DNA from: Taxillus chinensis
Taxonomy: Eukaryota > Streptophyta > Magnoliopsida > Santalales > Loranthaceae
Assembly (NCBI GenBank): GCA_023512835.1
Contig: CM042089.1
Span: 13,965,759 to 14,029,758 of the forward strand
Length of the DNA stretch: 64,000 nucleotides
Direction of reading: 5' to 3'
Below are positions 1 through 11,104 of this stretch, one piece after another. A program made the translations under genes and the position numbers. The notes under the pieces are model-generated. The model saw only the letters and a list, made by a program, of their open reading frames with translations. It was not told where the DNA came from and searched no databases. Within the stretch, counting starts at the first letter, position 1. Each line of letters opens with the position of its first letter.

Positions 1-74
1 GGCTTAAAATCAAATACAAATCAAACACAATACACACCAGTCACGTAGGTATATCATCAGACACCCATATACAA

Positions 75-180
75 GGTCTCACGGGCATTATATTGAATAC
101 ATGGCATGCAGGCCTCACAGACATTTTATCAAATACATAGTGTGCAGGCCTCACAGACATTTCATCAAACACATGGTGGG
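75..180. repeat. Short tandem repeat, about 43-bp unit
   Basis: Roughly two and a half copies of a unit beginning AGGCCTCACAGACATT follow one another within the LTR at 1-1031. The first copy is the most diverged. Confidence 0.6.
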
Positions 181-254
181 CATAAACAAACCCAGAAAAA
201 TCCTCAGGCCAAATTCAACATCAGAATCAACAGAACATGCCACTGAAGGCCAAC

Positions 255-284
255 ATCCATATAGGAGATCACACCTATATGGAT
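255..284. repeat. Perfect 11-bp hairpin
   Basis: ATCCATATAGG at 255-265 and its exact reverse complement at 274-284 are separated by 8 bases. It sits directly beside an (AT)n run at 289-315 inside the LTR at 1-1031. Confidence 0.75.
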
Positions 285-288
285 TTAC

Positions 289-315
289 ATATATATATAT
301 ATATATATATATATA
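289..315. repeat. (AT)n microsatellite
   Basis: Uninterrupted AT dinucleotides, about 13 copies, inside the LTR at 1-1031. Confidence 0.9.
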
Positions 316-440
316 GGTGAATATCCTAGAACAGAGGAGAGTTAGGAAGAACATGAATTCCTACCTCAGACTTTTGTCCTAACCTCCACGTTAGACAGCT
401 CCCAACGACGCGAACCACCACGGCAACTGCCCGGAGATCC

Positions 441-460
441 TCTCTCTCTCTCTCTCTCTC
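441..460. repeat. (TC)10 microsatellite
   Basis: Ten TC dinucleotides. On the minus strand this lies just downstream of the LTR's TATA box, i.e. in the presumed transcribed leader. Confidence 0.9.
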
Positions 461-518
461 TGGGCGGCGAATGCAGCAAAGAAGAACACAAGAACCCTAA
501 ACTCAAACTCAAGCCCTC

Positions 519-527
519 ATTATATAG
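519..527 (-). promoter_or_regulatory. TATA box of the LTR at 1-1031
   Basis: The minus strand reads CTATATAATGAGG about 500 bp inside the LTR, a plausible core promoter for retrotransposon transcription. The assignment rests on motif and position only. Confidence 0.45.
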
Positions 528-538
528 ACACTACCCAC

Positions 539-597
539 ATCAAAACGACGTAGTTTTGATTAAGTAAATCCCAGGATCAAAACGACGTAGTTTTGAT
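539..597. repeat. Two copies of a 22-bp palindromic motif
   Basis: ATCAAAACGACGTAGTTTTGAT occurs at 539-560 and 576-597, each an 8-bp inverted repeat around GACGTA. AAAACGACGT-type palindromes are common in plant promoters and leaders. Here the pair sits just upstream of the TATA box of the minus-strand LTR. Confidence 0.7.
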
Positions 598-747
598 CAC
601 ACAAGTTAGCACCTTTCCGCACCCATATAGGCCAAAATACTCAGAATTTCAACATGGTCTTTTGGAGAAAGATCATTAGAATGTCAAAACCAAGGGAACC
701 ATGCAAAAATATGGCTGCATGCCAATTTGAACGTGAATTCCCCAATT

Positions 748-939
748 CACGTGCAACTCCATATGCACTCCAAATGCGCTCAAACTTCACCCCTAGCCTC
801 CTTGCATCATTTAGAAGACAACCACACTTGCACGTGAATTGGACCCATTTCACGTGCACCTCACATACACGTCCGTTTGGCCTGAAACTTCTGTGGTAGA
901 TAGAGGACATCATTCTAAGCATCTTTCCTTTTGCACGTG
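748..939. promoter_or_regulatory. Cluster of four G-boxes in the LTR
   Basis: CACGTG occurs at 748-753, 831-836, 851-856 and 934-939, each in the context TGCACGTGAATT or its complement. They lie about 220-410 bp upstream of the TATA box on the minus strand, i.e. in U3. G-boxes are binding sites for plant bZIP and bHLH factors. Function here is inferred from clustering and position only. Confidence 0.5.
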
Positions 940-1031
940 AATTCATTTGAGCCCACTCACTAGGTCAAAATCTAGAAAAAACTCTACTCAGAAGGCAAAA
1001 CTGTGACTAACTCAAGGTACGAGTCCTTACA

Positions 1032-3329
1032 ACTAGCACCAATGGAGACTACACTGCGGGTGCTGTCTCAAATATGTAACCCTGTATAGTCATACATCAA
1101 GGGTAATCCTGTACTTTCCCATATATTATCATGCATACAATGAGTCAAACAGTCATACAGACATCACATCACAAACAGTATGCAAATACAACTGTCCACG
1201 GACCCATGTCTGGGATATCACATAAAACAATACAGAATATAATACTGTATCATACATCAAAGTAGTAGGCGTCCTCCTGGAAGAAGGTCCTCCACTAGTC
1301 TCGGGTCACACCTGAAAAAGGTAAACAACAAGTAGGGGTGAGCGACAAGCTCAGTAGGTGACCCCAACACTCCACATCATTCAAACATACAAGTCTATAC
1401 TACATGCTCTGTGTACTCGTGCACTGTGTAGTGTGCACAATCATCAGGACTCAGCCTACAAACAAACATTAGGACCCAGCCTGCCCACACAGGACAGCTT
1501 GTCCACGATCCTCCACGGGATCCCAGCTCAGGGCACTCACCCTAGCTCCACGAGCTCAACGGCTCAACCGAGGCCTTAGCTTGTCCACGCGAATATGCCC
1601 GGCCACAATCGCCACACAAGCCTGCCATTGGTGCATATGCCTGCCACGTCAACCACATAGCACCATCGGTGCATCACGGTGAGAACCCAACAAGTCAAAG
1701 AACCTAAGCCCCAATCCCTCAAACCAACATACCAACACCAATGTGGTCTTAAGGTATACAACACTCCCTTTAAAATTGTAGCCAGTTTTCACAAGTAAAT
1801 CCTTAATCCTTGATTTATGAAGGAAGTACCCATAGCATCTATTTTCTTGAAATCAAAAGTCCCGGCATTGGGTTCCTATATCATAAATAAGATAATCTGA
1901 GTTTTGAGGATTTTTCTGAGATGTCTAACCCCACTTTCCAAAAAGTCACCACTACAAACTTTTGGGTTTTTCCGAGATTTTACACTAAAACCCAATTTTC
2001 ACATTTTGAAAGAGTGGGAATTAATTTTTCTAGTATTTTTCTTTGAATCCAAATGGGGGGTATTTCGTTATTTACATTATAACTTAAGTATAGTACTTTA
2101 TACGTTACAATGTAAATAGGTCCAGTCCAGTGCTGTCCAGTGTCCAGATACACTGTAAGAGCTGCGACTCGTAGCTCAGAACCTGCGACTCGTAGCTGCG
2201 GAGTGCGGAACTGCAGCGCACCTCGAAGACTCGAAGCGAGGCTACGACCTTCGACATACGAGGCAACGAACTTCGACCCTTCGGCTACGAACTACGAGGC
2301 TACGAACTATGAACTACGAGGCTACGAACGACGAACTACGACCCTTCGACCATTCGACCCAGAACTTCGGGTGTTCGTCATTTCGACCCAGGAATGTGCC
2401 CAAGGTACTGTTCATCGTCGTTTCCACCTGTTCTTCATCTGGAACACACCCAAAAACTCCTAGACGCTCACTAACACCCCTGTTTCGCAACAAACTACGA
2501 TATCTACCTCAAAACGCGTCCAGAACGCCTCTAAATCGCACAGAAACAACAGAAACACGTATAAAATTCCAGATTTCCAGAAATCTAGATCTAAACCCAG
2601 ATTTCCATGGTTGACTTATCAACCCTCATGAAAAATACACTCAATCAATTCCAAAATCACAGAAACATATATCCACAATGATATAAAACAGTCCTTAACC
2701 ACCGATCTTATGCTAAACCATTAGATCTAACCCAAAATTGGATTTCCCCAAATTCTAGGGTTCATGCTCAATTTCATAAATCATGATAAATTCGTGCAGA
2801 TCCAAAACAAGAGAGAGATAAGAAGTTCAAGGACACCTACTTGAAGTGAATCTTTGAGCTCCACGAACCCAAATCGCCCCAAATCGCTAAGGCCTCCAAG
2901 CTCTCTCAAGCTCTCTCTTTCAAACGCACAAACATGATAATGTAAAATGAAATCTCTTTCTTTTCCTACTATTTATATTTCTTCCAGTCAACTGACCTAG
3001 TCAACCGTTAACCCAGTCAATAATTGACTCCCCAACACAAAAATTGACCTCCAAGGCCCCGAACTCCAAATTGAGTCAAACTACAGTCAAAACGCTTGAA
3101 ATGACGAGCACAACACTAGACTGATATTATCATATATAAATGACCGCTCAAACGCAAAGTCAACCAATAGACCTCGAGAAAGTCAACAATCGGGTCAAAC
3201 GGGGCCCCGACTCGAAATCGGGCCCAAGTACAGTCAAAATGCTCACATCGACGGCTACACTACCGTCCAGATAGTTACATTCCCATAGAATGACTATCTC
3301 TCAAGACTGCCCAAATACGAGTCTTTACA
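1032..3329 (-). mobile_element. Gypsy-type LTR, family A/B/C, interrupted copy
   Basis: Read on the minus strand this starts TGTAAAGACTCG at 3329 and aligns through to 1032 with the plus-strand LTRs at 6710-9135 and 61324-64000. Shared landmarks are the opening about 100 bases, a TATAAATAG box (2969-2977), a GA-rich leader, a CG-rich tandem array (about 2157-2400) and the block around GACCCGAGACTAGTGG. The last ~80 bp are missing because the LTR at 1-1031 inserted there. Long LTRs with this start are typical of Ty3/gypsy elements; the polypurine tract of the copy at 6710 suggests a Tekay/Del-type chromovirus, which is inference. Confidence 0.85.
2157..2400. repeat. Degenerate CTACGA/TTCGA array inside LTR
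   Basis: Many overlapping short repeats of the type CTACGAACTACGAGG and TTCGACC. The LTR at 6710-9135 has a related array at the same place, while the copy at 61324 has a different 25-bp unit. Confidence 0.65.
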
Positions 3330-3600
3330 ATTACGCACTAGTGTTTCCTTACTCCGCACAAGTGTAAGACTCGGATCCTTACTCCGCATCTTCTTGTTCT
3401 TAGTCTGCGCGAGTGGAAGACTTAGATCCTTATTCCACATCAATGTTCTCTTATTCCGTATCTTGTGTTAACTTGGTTATTTATCAAGTCACATTAAAAG
3501 ATCTCAAATCAAATTACATAGGGTTTCATCTACATCATCCAAATTCTGAGTTCGATCCAATAATCTCCCCCAATATGAAGATGCCAAAACCCTTTGTAAT
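3330..3600. repeat. Short imperfect tandem repeats (ACTCCGCA type)
   Basis: Several imperfect repeats of a segment like CCTTACTCCGCA with GACTCGGATC between them follow the LTR border. Similar CTCCG-rich arrays occur at 27730-28097, suggesting a repeat-derived flank. No gene was seen. Confidence 0.4.
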
Positions 3601-4129
3601 CTGACCTAGTTAGTGAGGCAGTAAGATACATTCACAGAGTTAAGAAAATTTCAGCTTTAATTAAGTGATAACAACAAGCATATAATTTTAGCCTTAGTAC
3701 AAAGAGTAAACATTATAGAACATAAAGCTTACTATACTTGAAAATCATTGCTGCTGTTAGCTCCCGTAGCTCCATCATTTGCTGCATCGAAAATTTGATA
3801 ACTCGGTTCCAGGTTTAATCAACCTTGATGAGAGACTATATGAAGAAACATACAAAAGCACCACAGCTCTCTTCGTCAGGTTGTTGAGGCACTGTTTCCT
3901 TATTTCGGATCACCGCATTAAGCTTTGTGTTAGGGGCCATGGGAGGCTGACCGATTGATTCTTGCTCTCTTTTACTACAACCGACAGATTTAGGAGCAAG
4001 GGTTCCAATTGAGTCCTCCTCACTTGGTGTTCAACGATCTGGTGAGAATCAAGAAATAGAACCTTCTTTGATTTGATCATGAACACAAGAAGCATGAAAT
4101 GTGGCGTGTTGACCCGGCTGAGAATGAGG

Positions 4130-5562
4130 ATGGGGTTAAGGTTTCTTCATGGTTTGTTGTTCTCAGTAGTTCCATCAGTGAAGGTTCGGATGTGAGCAAC
4201 CTCTGAAATATAGTCCTCAGACCAACATGGTAGAATGTCAAAGAATTTTCCTTCCTTGTACAGAGAAGGGAATAACCTCATTTCCATCTTCACAGCCAAG
4301 GCGAAGTTATCAATATCTTCAGTAGTGTATAATCCCTAATCAAAAAGTAGAGTACTTATATCTTGCGGTGAGAAGAGAAATAGTTCAGAGAGACACCTTC
4401 ACTTGGCAGTGGAGCGGGCATACGCTTTCATTGTGTTGAAGATACTCCCATCTTCGTCAGTTGGATCAAGTTCCGCACATGATGGGAGGAAAGTGACATC
4501 CGCAGTTAGAGCAGCAGTAGACGGAGCGACACTGGAGGAGCTGGGCTTAGAAGAAGTATAGCGGCTGCGTTTGAGGACAAGTATGCCCAGAGGAAGAGTA
4601 GTTGCAGGCTACTTTCCAGTAGCTCGGGTCTGAGTAGAAGGACCAATAGCTTCCTCAGTGTTAGGAGCAACATTAGATGACGAACTCTCCCTCGTTTTGG
4701 AAGATCGATGAGAGGAACCGGGGGCGCGAGCCATATTCGCAAAGACTGAGAACAGAGAATGGACGGAGTTGGCCACCAGAGTCATCTTTTGCTCCATGAA
4801 AGTGGAGGTGTCAGAAAGGGTAGAAAAGAGATGAGTGCCAATGCTATGAACCTTAAGAGCAATGGTCGCAATCTGGTCCTAGGCATGACATTCTATTTGG
4901 GAAGATAGCAGGGATTCAGAGTGAACCGTGCCCATAGAGCCACGTCCAAGGACAAGTTTCAGAGCTTTAGAGGACTCCTCAGCGTGTAGAGGTGCAGGAG
5001 TGCACTAAGCAGAAGAGTTAATAGGAGGAGAGAAGGGCAGGTCAGCATTAGCATCATCAGGGGCGTCCGACCTAATATAACCAGAGAGGTCAACCATAAG
5101 GATATGTGCAGAAGAAGAGGGGCTAACTTTGGTAGGGAAAGAAACCCATGTGGCTTGAGTCGGTCCAAAAGAAGCAGCAACAGGGTAGGCAGCTTGTAGT
5201 AAAGACGACTTCAGAAAACCATGGTCTAAGTTCCAAGAAATTATGTCATCCGGGGTTTGAGTATGACGTGCATAGAACACTCGGAGATCATTGTTAGGGA
5301 TGGAGGCAGTGCAAGCGAGGCTGAAACAGAACCAACAGTCCGTAAGAATGTCAGCAGAGAGACGGTTTAGCTAGTCTTGAGGGTTGGAGGGCAAGTCCGG
5401 AGTAGCATCCGGAGGAGAGACATCAGTAGGAGCATCGGCAGCAAAAGGTACCGAGGGAGAAACTAGAGGTGAAGCGGGATGAGATGGCCTAACAACATCA
5501 TGAGGATCAACATGAACACTGTGCTGCGAGCCCTGAGAGACAGAGGGAGCAGCCACAGATCA
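4130..5562 (-). pseudogene. Degenerate reading frame of unknown origin
   Basis: One minus-strand frame stays protein-like for about 470 codons but contains roughly six in-frame stops (for example at 5371, 5005 and 4609, all in the same phase). The N-terminal part is rich in Ser, Pro, Asp and Ala. The middle contains stretches such as HTQTPDDIISWNLDHG, and the C-terminal part DYISEVAHIRTFTDG. I do not recognise a domain, and no gag zinc knuckle, protease or RT motif is visible. It lies between two LTRs of one family in opposite orientation, so it may be an old retrotransposon ORF or a captured host fragment. It is not a working gene as it stands. Confidence 0.35.
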
Positions 5563-5979
5563 GATGTGGGAAGATCGGTGGGCAGAGTTGACTTCGTGGG
5601 CGGAGCTGTCAGCTTGATCACCAATAGAGCTGCCATGTTGTTTTGGGGCAAGAACAATATGATTGGTAGCGGCAACCTGTCAGATAGTGAGAGTCCCATT
5701 AGGTGAGAGATACCAGAGATAGTACGCTTGAGGGCGATAGCCAGCATAACTATGACGAGCAAGAGGGCTGAAGCGGCAATTGATGGACTGGAGTGGTCCA
5801 ATCTAACTGTCCGAGTGGAGGAGGTTGTGGAGAAATAAATGGAGCAAGAGTCCAACGTCGTGCGTGTTGTGCGTCATATGAGACTAATTAGGTTAGATGA
5901 GACCCCAATTTTGGTCCAAATTTTAGGAGCCAAAGGTTCAGGTCTCACTTGTTTGGCCTTGGGGCCAGCCTTGATGGTT

Positions 5980-6410
5980 CAAGTAAAAGGTTTTCTATTG
6001 GTAAAAGTAGTTTTTTTTCAAAAGTAGAATATGAAATTTGAAATTTGTTTGGTACACTTGTTTTTCGAATAAAGTAATACTTTATTCAAATTATGATTTG
6101 AATAAATTAGTTATCTTTAAAAATATTTTTTCAATTGTTTTTTTCCAAATATATTCATTTTAGATATCCAAATTATTATTATTTTTTCTCTTTCCTATAC
6201 TTTTTTACTCGTGCCCATCATATTTTATTTTATTTTGTGAGATTTGATTTTAAAAAAATATATACTTTTTAAAACACATTCTCTCTCCCACCAAACATAA
6301 TTTGTTTTCAAAATTTTAAATTCAAACTTCAATTCCAAAAAAAGATTTAAATCATGAAACAAAAAAATATAAACAAAAATATGTATCAAATAACTCCTAA
6401 GTGACTCAAA
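5980..6410. repeat. AT-rich dispersed repeat (related to 9944-11440)
   Basis: Phrases such as TTTTTAAAACACATTCTCT and TTGTTTTCAAAATTTTAAAT recur near 11320-11390, and the TTTGTTTGGTACA opening recurs near 9948. This looks like a non-autonomous repeat. No coding potential. Confidence 0.45.
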
Positions 6411-6479
6411 TTTAAATAAAAATTTGACTCATGGAACTGTCTATGATCATACCTCTATTGATGTGAGGACCTTCCCTGA

Positions 6480-6709
6480 GGTATCAGTTATGTTTTATGC
6501 ATTTGTTTTGCATATGTTGTTTGAGATTTGGTTTAGCTTGTTATTGTTGGATTTTGTCAGCTCTTTTGGCTTGTTGTGAGTTGCATTGCACATGTGTGAT
6601 CAGTGATCATGTTTTATGTTTTGTTGTTGGGACATTGAGCTTGAATTTTGCTATGTTCTTTGGGCATGTGTTTTATTTTCGAGGACGAAAAGTCCTAAGG
6701 TGAGGAGGA
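6480..6709 (+). mobile_element. Internal 3' end of gypsy element with polypurine tract
   Basis: The last 30 bases, about 6680-6709, read CGAGGACGAAAAGTC then AAGGTGAGGAGGA directly before the LTR start TGTAAAG at 6710. This is the usual polypurine-tract arrangement of plant Ty3/gypsy elements (plus-strand primer). The LTR at 6710 is therefore a 3' LTR that kept a little internal sequence; the body of the element is missing. Confidence 0.7.
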
Positions 6710-7126
6710 TGTAAAGACTTATATTTGGGTAGTTTTGAGAGATAATCATTCTATGGGAATGCAACTATCTGGACGGTAGTGTAGTCGTCGATGTGAGCAT
6801 TTTGACTGTACCTGGGCCCGATTTCGAGTTGGGGCCCCGTTTGACCCGATTATTGACTTTTCGAGGTTTATTGGTTGACTTTGCGTTTGGGCGGTCATGT
6901 GGGTATGATATTATTTGAATAGTATTGTGCTCGTTATTTAGAGCGTTTTGACTGTAATTTGACTCAATTTGGAGTTTGGGACCTTGGAGGTCAATTATTG
7001 TGTTGGGAGGTCAATTATTGACTAGGTCGATGATTGACTAGGTCAGTTATTGGTCAATGACTAGCAGAAATATAAATAGCAGGAAAAAAAAGAGCTTTCA
7101 CTTTACGCTATCACGTTTGTGCATTT

Positions 7127-7159
<33 letters not shown>

Positions 7160-9135
7160 CTTGGAGCTTGGTGTCTTGGAGATTTGGAGCGATTGGGGTT
7201 CGTAGAGCTCAAAGAATCACTCCAAGTAGGTGTCCATGAACTTCTTATCTTGATTCTATCCTTGGTATGCATGAATTTGTCATGATTTATGAAATTAAGC
7301 ATGAACCCTAGGTTTTGGGAGAATCCAATTTTGGGTTAGATCTAATGGTTTAGCATAAGATCTGTGGTTAAGAACTATTTTATATCAACTTTGATATATG
7401 TTTCTGTGATCTGGGGTTGTTTAACTGCATATTCTATGAGGGTTGAGAAGTCAACCATGGAAATCTGGATTTAGATCTAGATTTCTAGAAATCTGCAATT
7501 TGGTGCGTATTTCTGCTGTTATCTGTGCGATTTAGAGGCGTTCTAGATGCATTTTGAGGTAGATATCGTAGTTTGTCACGTAAAATGTGTGTTTGTGAGC
7601 GTCTGGGGGTTGCTGGGTTGATTCCTGAAGAAGAACAGGCAAAAACGATGATGAACAGTACCCTGGGCGAATTACTGGGTCGAAATGACGAAGATCCGAA
7701 GTTCTAGGTCGAAAGGTTGAAGATCCAGGGTCCTTGGTTCGTAGTTCTTAGTTCGTAGTTCGTAGTCTGGAGGTCGAAGTTCGTAGTCCGAAGGTCAAAG
7801 ATCGAAGACCAGCTTTGAGTCTTCGAGGCGCGCTGCAGTTCCGTGCTCCGCAGCTACGAGTCTTCGAGGCGCGTTGCAGTTCCGCGCTATGAGTCACAGG
7901 TCCAACAGTGTAACTGAACACTAGACTACACTGGACTGGACTATTTACATTGTAACCTATACTCATCTACACATTTGAAGTATTATACTTAAGTTACAAT
8001 GTAAATAACGAAATACCCCTCATTTGGATTCAAAGAAAAATACTAGAAAATTAAATTCCCACTCCTTCAAAATGTGAAAATTGGGATTTAGTGTAATATC
8101 TCAGAAAAATCTAGTTTTTCGTAGAGGTGAATTTTTGGAAAGTGGGGTTAGACATCTCAAAAAAATCCCCAAAAAGCAGATTATCTTAGTTATGATATGA
8201 GAACCCAATGCCGGGACTTTTTATTTCAAGAAAACAACTTCTATGGGTATCTCCTTCCTTGGTCAAGGAATGATGACCGATTTGTGAAGACTGGCTTCAG
8301 TTATAAAGAGAGTATGGTGAACCTTAATCCCATATTGGTGTTGCTATGTTATTTTGAGGAATTGGGGCTTGGGCTCTATGACTTGTTGGGTTCTCACCGC
8401 AGAGCACAAATGATGCTATGTGGTTGATGGGGCAGGCATATGCACTAATGGCAGGCCTGTGTGGCAATGTGGCCGTAGCAGGCATATGCGCCGTTGGCAG
8501 GCCTGCGTGGCACTGTGTCCGGGCATATAGCGCTGTGGTAAGGCTGAGTGCCCTGAGCTGGGATTCTGTTAAGGATCGTGGATAAGCTGTCCTGTGTGGG
8601 CAGGCTACGTCCTGATGTTTGTTTGTAGGCTGAGTCCTGATGATTGTGCACACTACATAATGCACGAGTCCACAGAGCATGTAGTATAGACTTGTATGTT
8701 TGCATGATGTGGAGTATTGGGGTCACCTATTGAGTTTGTCGCTCACCTCTACTTATTTTTTACTTTTTTCAGGTGTGACCCGAGACTAGTGGAGGACTTT
8801 CTTCCAGGAGGACGCCCACTACTCTAATGTATGATATAGTATTCTATTCTGTATTGCTTTGTGTGATATCCCGGACATGGGTCCATGGACAGTTGTATTT
8901 GCATACTGTTTGTGATGTGATGTCTGTATGACTGTTTGACTTATTGTATGCATGATGATATATGAAAAAGTACAGGATTACCCTTGATGTATGACTGTAC
9001 AGGGTTGCATGTTTGAGACAGAACCCGCGATGTAGTCTCTATTGATGCTAGTCACCAACCCCTTGACCCTTCGGGTACGGGCAAGGAGACGTCATGTTCC
9101 TAGTTCTGGGTTCCTTGGAATTTGGGGGCGTGACA
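6710..9135 (+). mobile_element. Complete gypsy 3' LTR, 2.4 kb (family A/B/C)
   Basis: Starts TGTAAAGACTT after the polypurine tract and ends GGGGGCGTGACA, so it has TG...CA borders. It carries a TATAAATAG box at 7071-7079, a GA microsatellite at about 7123-7159, a CG-rich TTCGTAGT array at 7660-7870, and the conserved 3' block. It aligns along its whole length with the minus-strand copy at 1032-3329 and the copy at 61324-64000. No target duplication could be tested because the 5' part of the element is absent. Confidence 0.88.
7071..7079 (+). promoter_or_regulatory. LTR TATA box
   Basis: TATAAATAG lies 360 bp into the LTR. The same motif is present at the equivalent place in the other two copies (minus strand 2969-2977; 61679-61686). 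Conservation across copies supports it as the retrotransposon core promoter. Confidence 0.6.
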
Positions 9136-9943
9136 ATTGAGATGTCGATGTCCTAGGGGCTTTGCTCAGATACCATCACATAACTCATCTAGCAACAAAA
9201 TAGGGCAATAATTCTGAAGAAAAACTAGAAAAAAAAAAGATAACAGGAGAGAATATTTGAAATTCATCTAAATAATTTAAAATCTTAAGAGCACTGGTAT
9301 TAAAAAATCCGAAGAATATACATATCTTTTTGCTATTCTCTGGTTGGATTCTTTTTTAATATTCTCCAACATTCTAATGGAAGGAAGAAGCCATCAGTAG
9401 AAGTGGGCCAACATTAACCTCAATATTTTTTAGTTTCCTTTTCTTCCTTTATGTAATTCAATTCTCTAAAAACTTCACTGTTTGGTGTTTCAAAAATAAA
9501 AATAAAAATAACAATTTGCATATCTTTTTGTTTTCATACATAAAACACTAAGATAAAATTTTATCTTTTTCCATAAAAGAAAAAGGTTCAGGTGACCATG
9601 AGATTGAGCTTCACATACTCATATCATTATCGCACGAGCTAACATCAATTTTGGAAATATTCTCTTTCCTTTATTAAATTTTCTTTTACATCCTAGATGT
9701 TAATTTTTTTTTTTCAAAATCTTTGTCACAAGGAATTTGATTCCCACATTTGGTTTTTCTAAATTAAATCACCCCTTTAAAGAAAAGAGAACATAAAATA
9801 AGCAAACAACTTTAAACAAAAACTAAATATCAATTTTGGATGTTATAAGAGTATGACCGTGCTTCTCTTTTCTTCACACGCAACCAATCCTCAAACCTTT
9901 TTTCTGAACCATAAACTCTTTTAGGTGGCCAAACATACTTTTA
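9136..9943. other. AT-rich intergenic stretch
   Basis: No gene, RNA or clear repeat recognised. Sequence of the type TTAAGAGCACTGGTATTAAA near 9287 resembles MITE ends, but no matching partner was found. Confidence 0.4.
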
Positions 9944-10220
9944 GAGGGTGTTTGGTACATGTTTTTATTTTTGTATTTTGGTTTTATGATTTGAGTATTT
10001 ATTGGAATTAGAGTTTAATAGTATATTTAGTACATCGAATTTAGGTTATCATTTTTAAAAATAGTATCCATTGGGAGCCCATCTTAATTTAAAGTTAATA
10101 AAATTTTATTTTTTTAAAAAAATTGTCTCTTATTTTTCATCCTTTGCTAATGTGAGAAAATAAATTTTTTATATCTTTTCCGCTCACCTCAAATTTTTCA
10201 TAACCACCAAACAAAATTTA
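9944..10220 (+). repeat. AT-rich dispersed repeat, copy 1
   Basis: Begins near GTGTTTGGTACATG, then runs through a segment with TTTTATGATTTGAGTATTTA and CCCATCTTAATTTAAAGTT. The same order of motifs is found at 10446-10568 plus 11108 onward, which identifies it as the sister of the split copy. Confidence 0.55.
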
Positions 10221-10568
10221 AAAGAGCAGCTAGATCACTACCATCTTTTTACCGTCAACATTGAGACAAAAGAACGTACAGAGATTAATTTACAATAACA
10301 ATTGAAGGTGTTGGGAAGAGGCAAAAATAATGGCACTCAAAGAAATAACAAGTTAAGAATTATAATCCAATTAAAATCTTTTGCAATATTCAAAATAACT
10401 TTGATATGGAAGTAATTTAGAAGTTTCAAAATTTTTAAGTTTGCTAAGAGAGTATTTGCTAATGTTTTTATTTTTATATTTCGATTTTATAATTTGAATA
10501 TTTATTGAAATTAGAGTTTAATGGTCTATTTAATATGATAGGATCATTCTGAGTCCATCTTAATCTAA

Positions 10569-11104
10569 CAGCAACTCTAAGAGGCTCTCTATTATCTACA
10601 AATAGAGAGCCTAATGCCAAAAATGAGCTCCAACAGCCTCTTCATCAAGCTCTCTACATCTACAATTTGCTACAGTGACTCTTCACAAATGAAGAGTCAC
10701 TATTCATTCTCCACATAATTTTTTATTATTTTTTATCTTCTTTCTCTCTCTCCTATCTCCCCTTTCCCGCCTCCCTGCTGCCGCCCCACTCCCCCTCCCC
10801 CTCCCTCATCCCCGACGCCGGCCGGTTCCGTCGAGAACTAGAGCTCGCCCGCGCCGGCGATCCGGAAGTGGCCATCACTGCACCGCTCCCAGTCCTCCTC
10901 CCCCTCCAGATCCGGCGACCCGGCGGCCAATCCTCCTCCCCCTCCCCTGTGCAATTAATATTATTATTAATAAATTATTATTTTAATAAAAATAGAGATT
11001 AAAAAATAGAGAGGCTCTTGGAGTGTATGTTAAAAAATAGCTCTTTACATGTGAAAAATTCTGTATATGTGGAGAAAATTATAAAGAGACTCTTGGAGTT
11101 GCTC
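10569..11104. mobile_element. PIF/Harbinger-like MITE with GC-rich insert
   Basis: A 536-bp element with terminal inverted repeats CAGCAACTCTAAGAGGCTCT (left) and GAGCAACTCCAAGAGTCTCT (right, complement). It is flanked by a 3-bp TAA duplication (10566-10568 and 11105-11107), the signature of PIF/Harbinger elements. A perfect inner hairpin (AGGCTCTCTATT and its complement, about 10590-10620) lies near the left end. Bases 10745-10950 are strikingly GC- and C-rich in an otherwise AT-rich element and look like a captured host sequence. Confidence 0.75.
10745..10950. other. GC-rich captured segment inside the MITE
   Basis: A CT- and CG-rich stretch with repeated CCTCCCCCTCC and GGCCGGTTCCGTCG, surrounded by AT-rich MITE sequence. 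Composition suggests origin from a gene leader or first exon. No clear reading frame or recognisable protein. Confidence 0.4.

Larger units (their letters stand above)
1..1031 (-). mobile_element. Partial gypsy-type LTR (family F), 5' end at 1031
   Basis: Read on the minus strand this begins TGTAAGGACTCG at 1031 and runs off the left edge of the window. It interrupts the LTR at 1032-3329, whose homology to 6710-9135 stops abruptly at this border, about 80 bp before its expected 3' end. The first bases resemble the start of the solo LTR at 18965-21068 (both contain CGTACCTT), so the two are probably related Ty3/gypsy families. A TATA box, four G-boxes, palindromic AAAACGACGTAGTTTT motifs and two microsatellites lie inside. 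No coding sequence is present. The other end and the target duplication lie outside the window. Confidence 0.7.
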
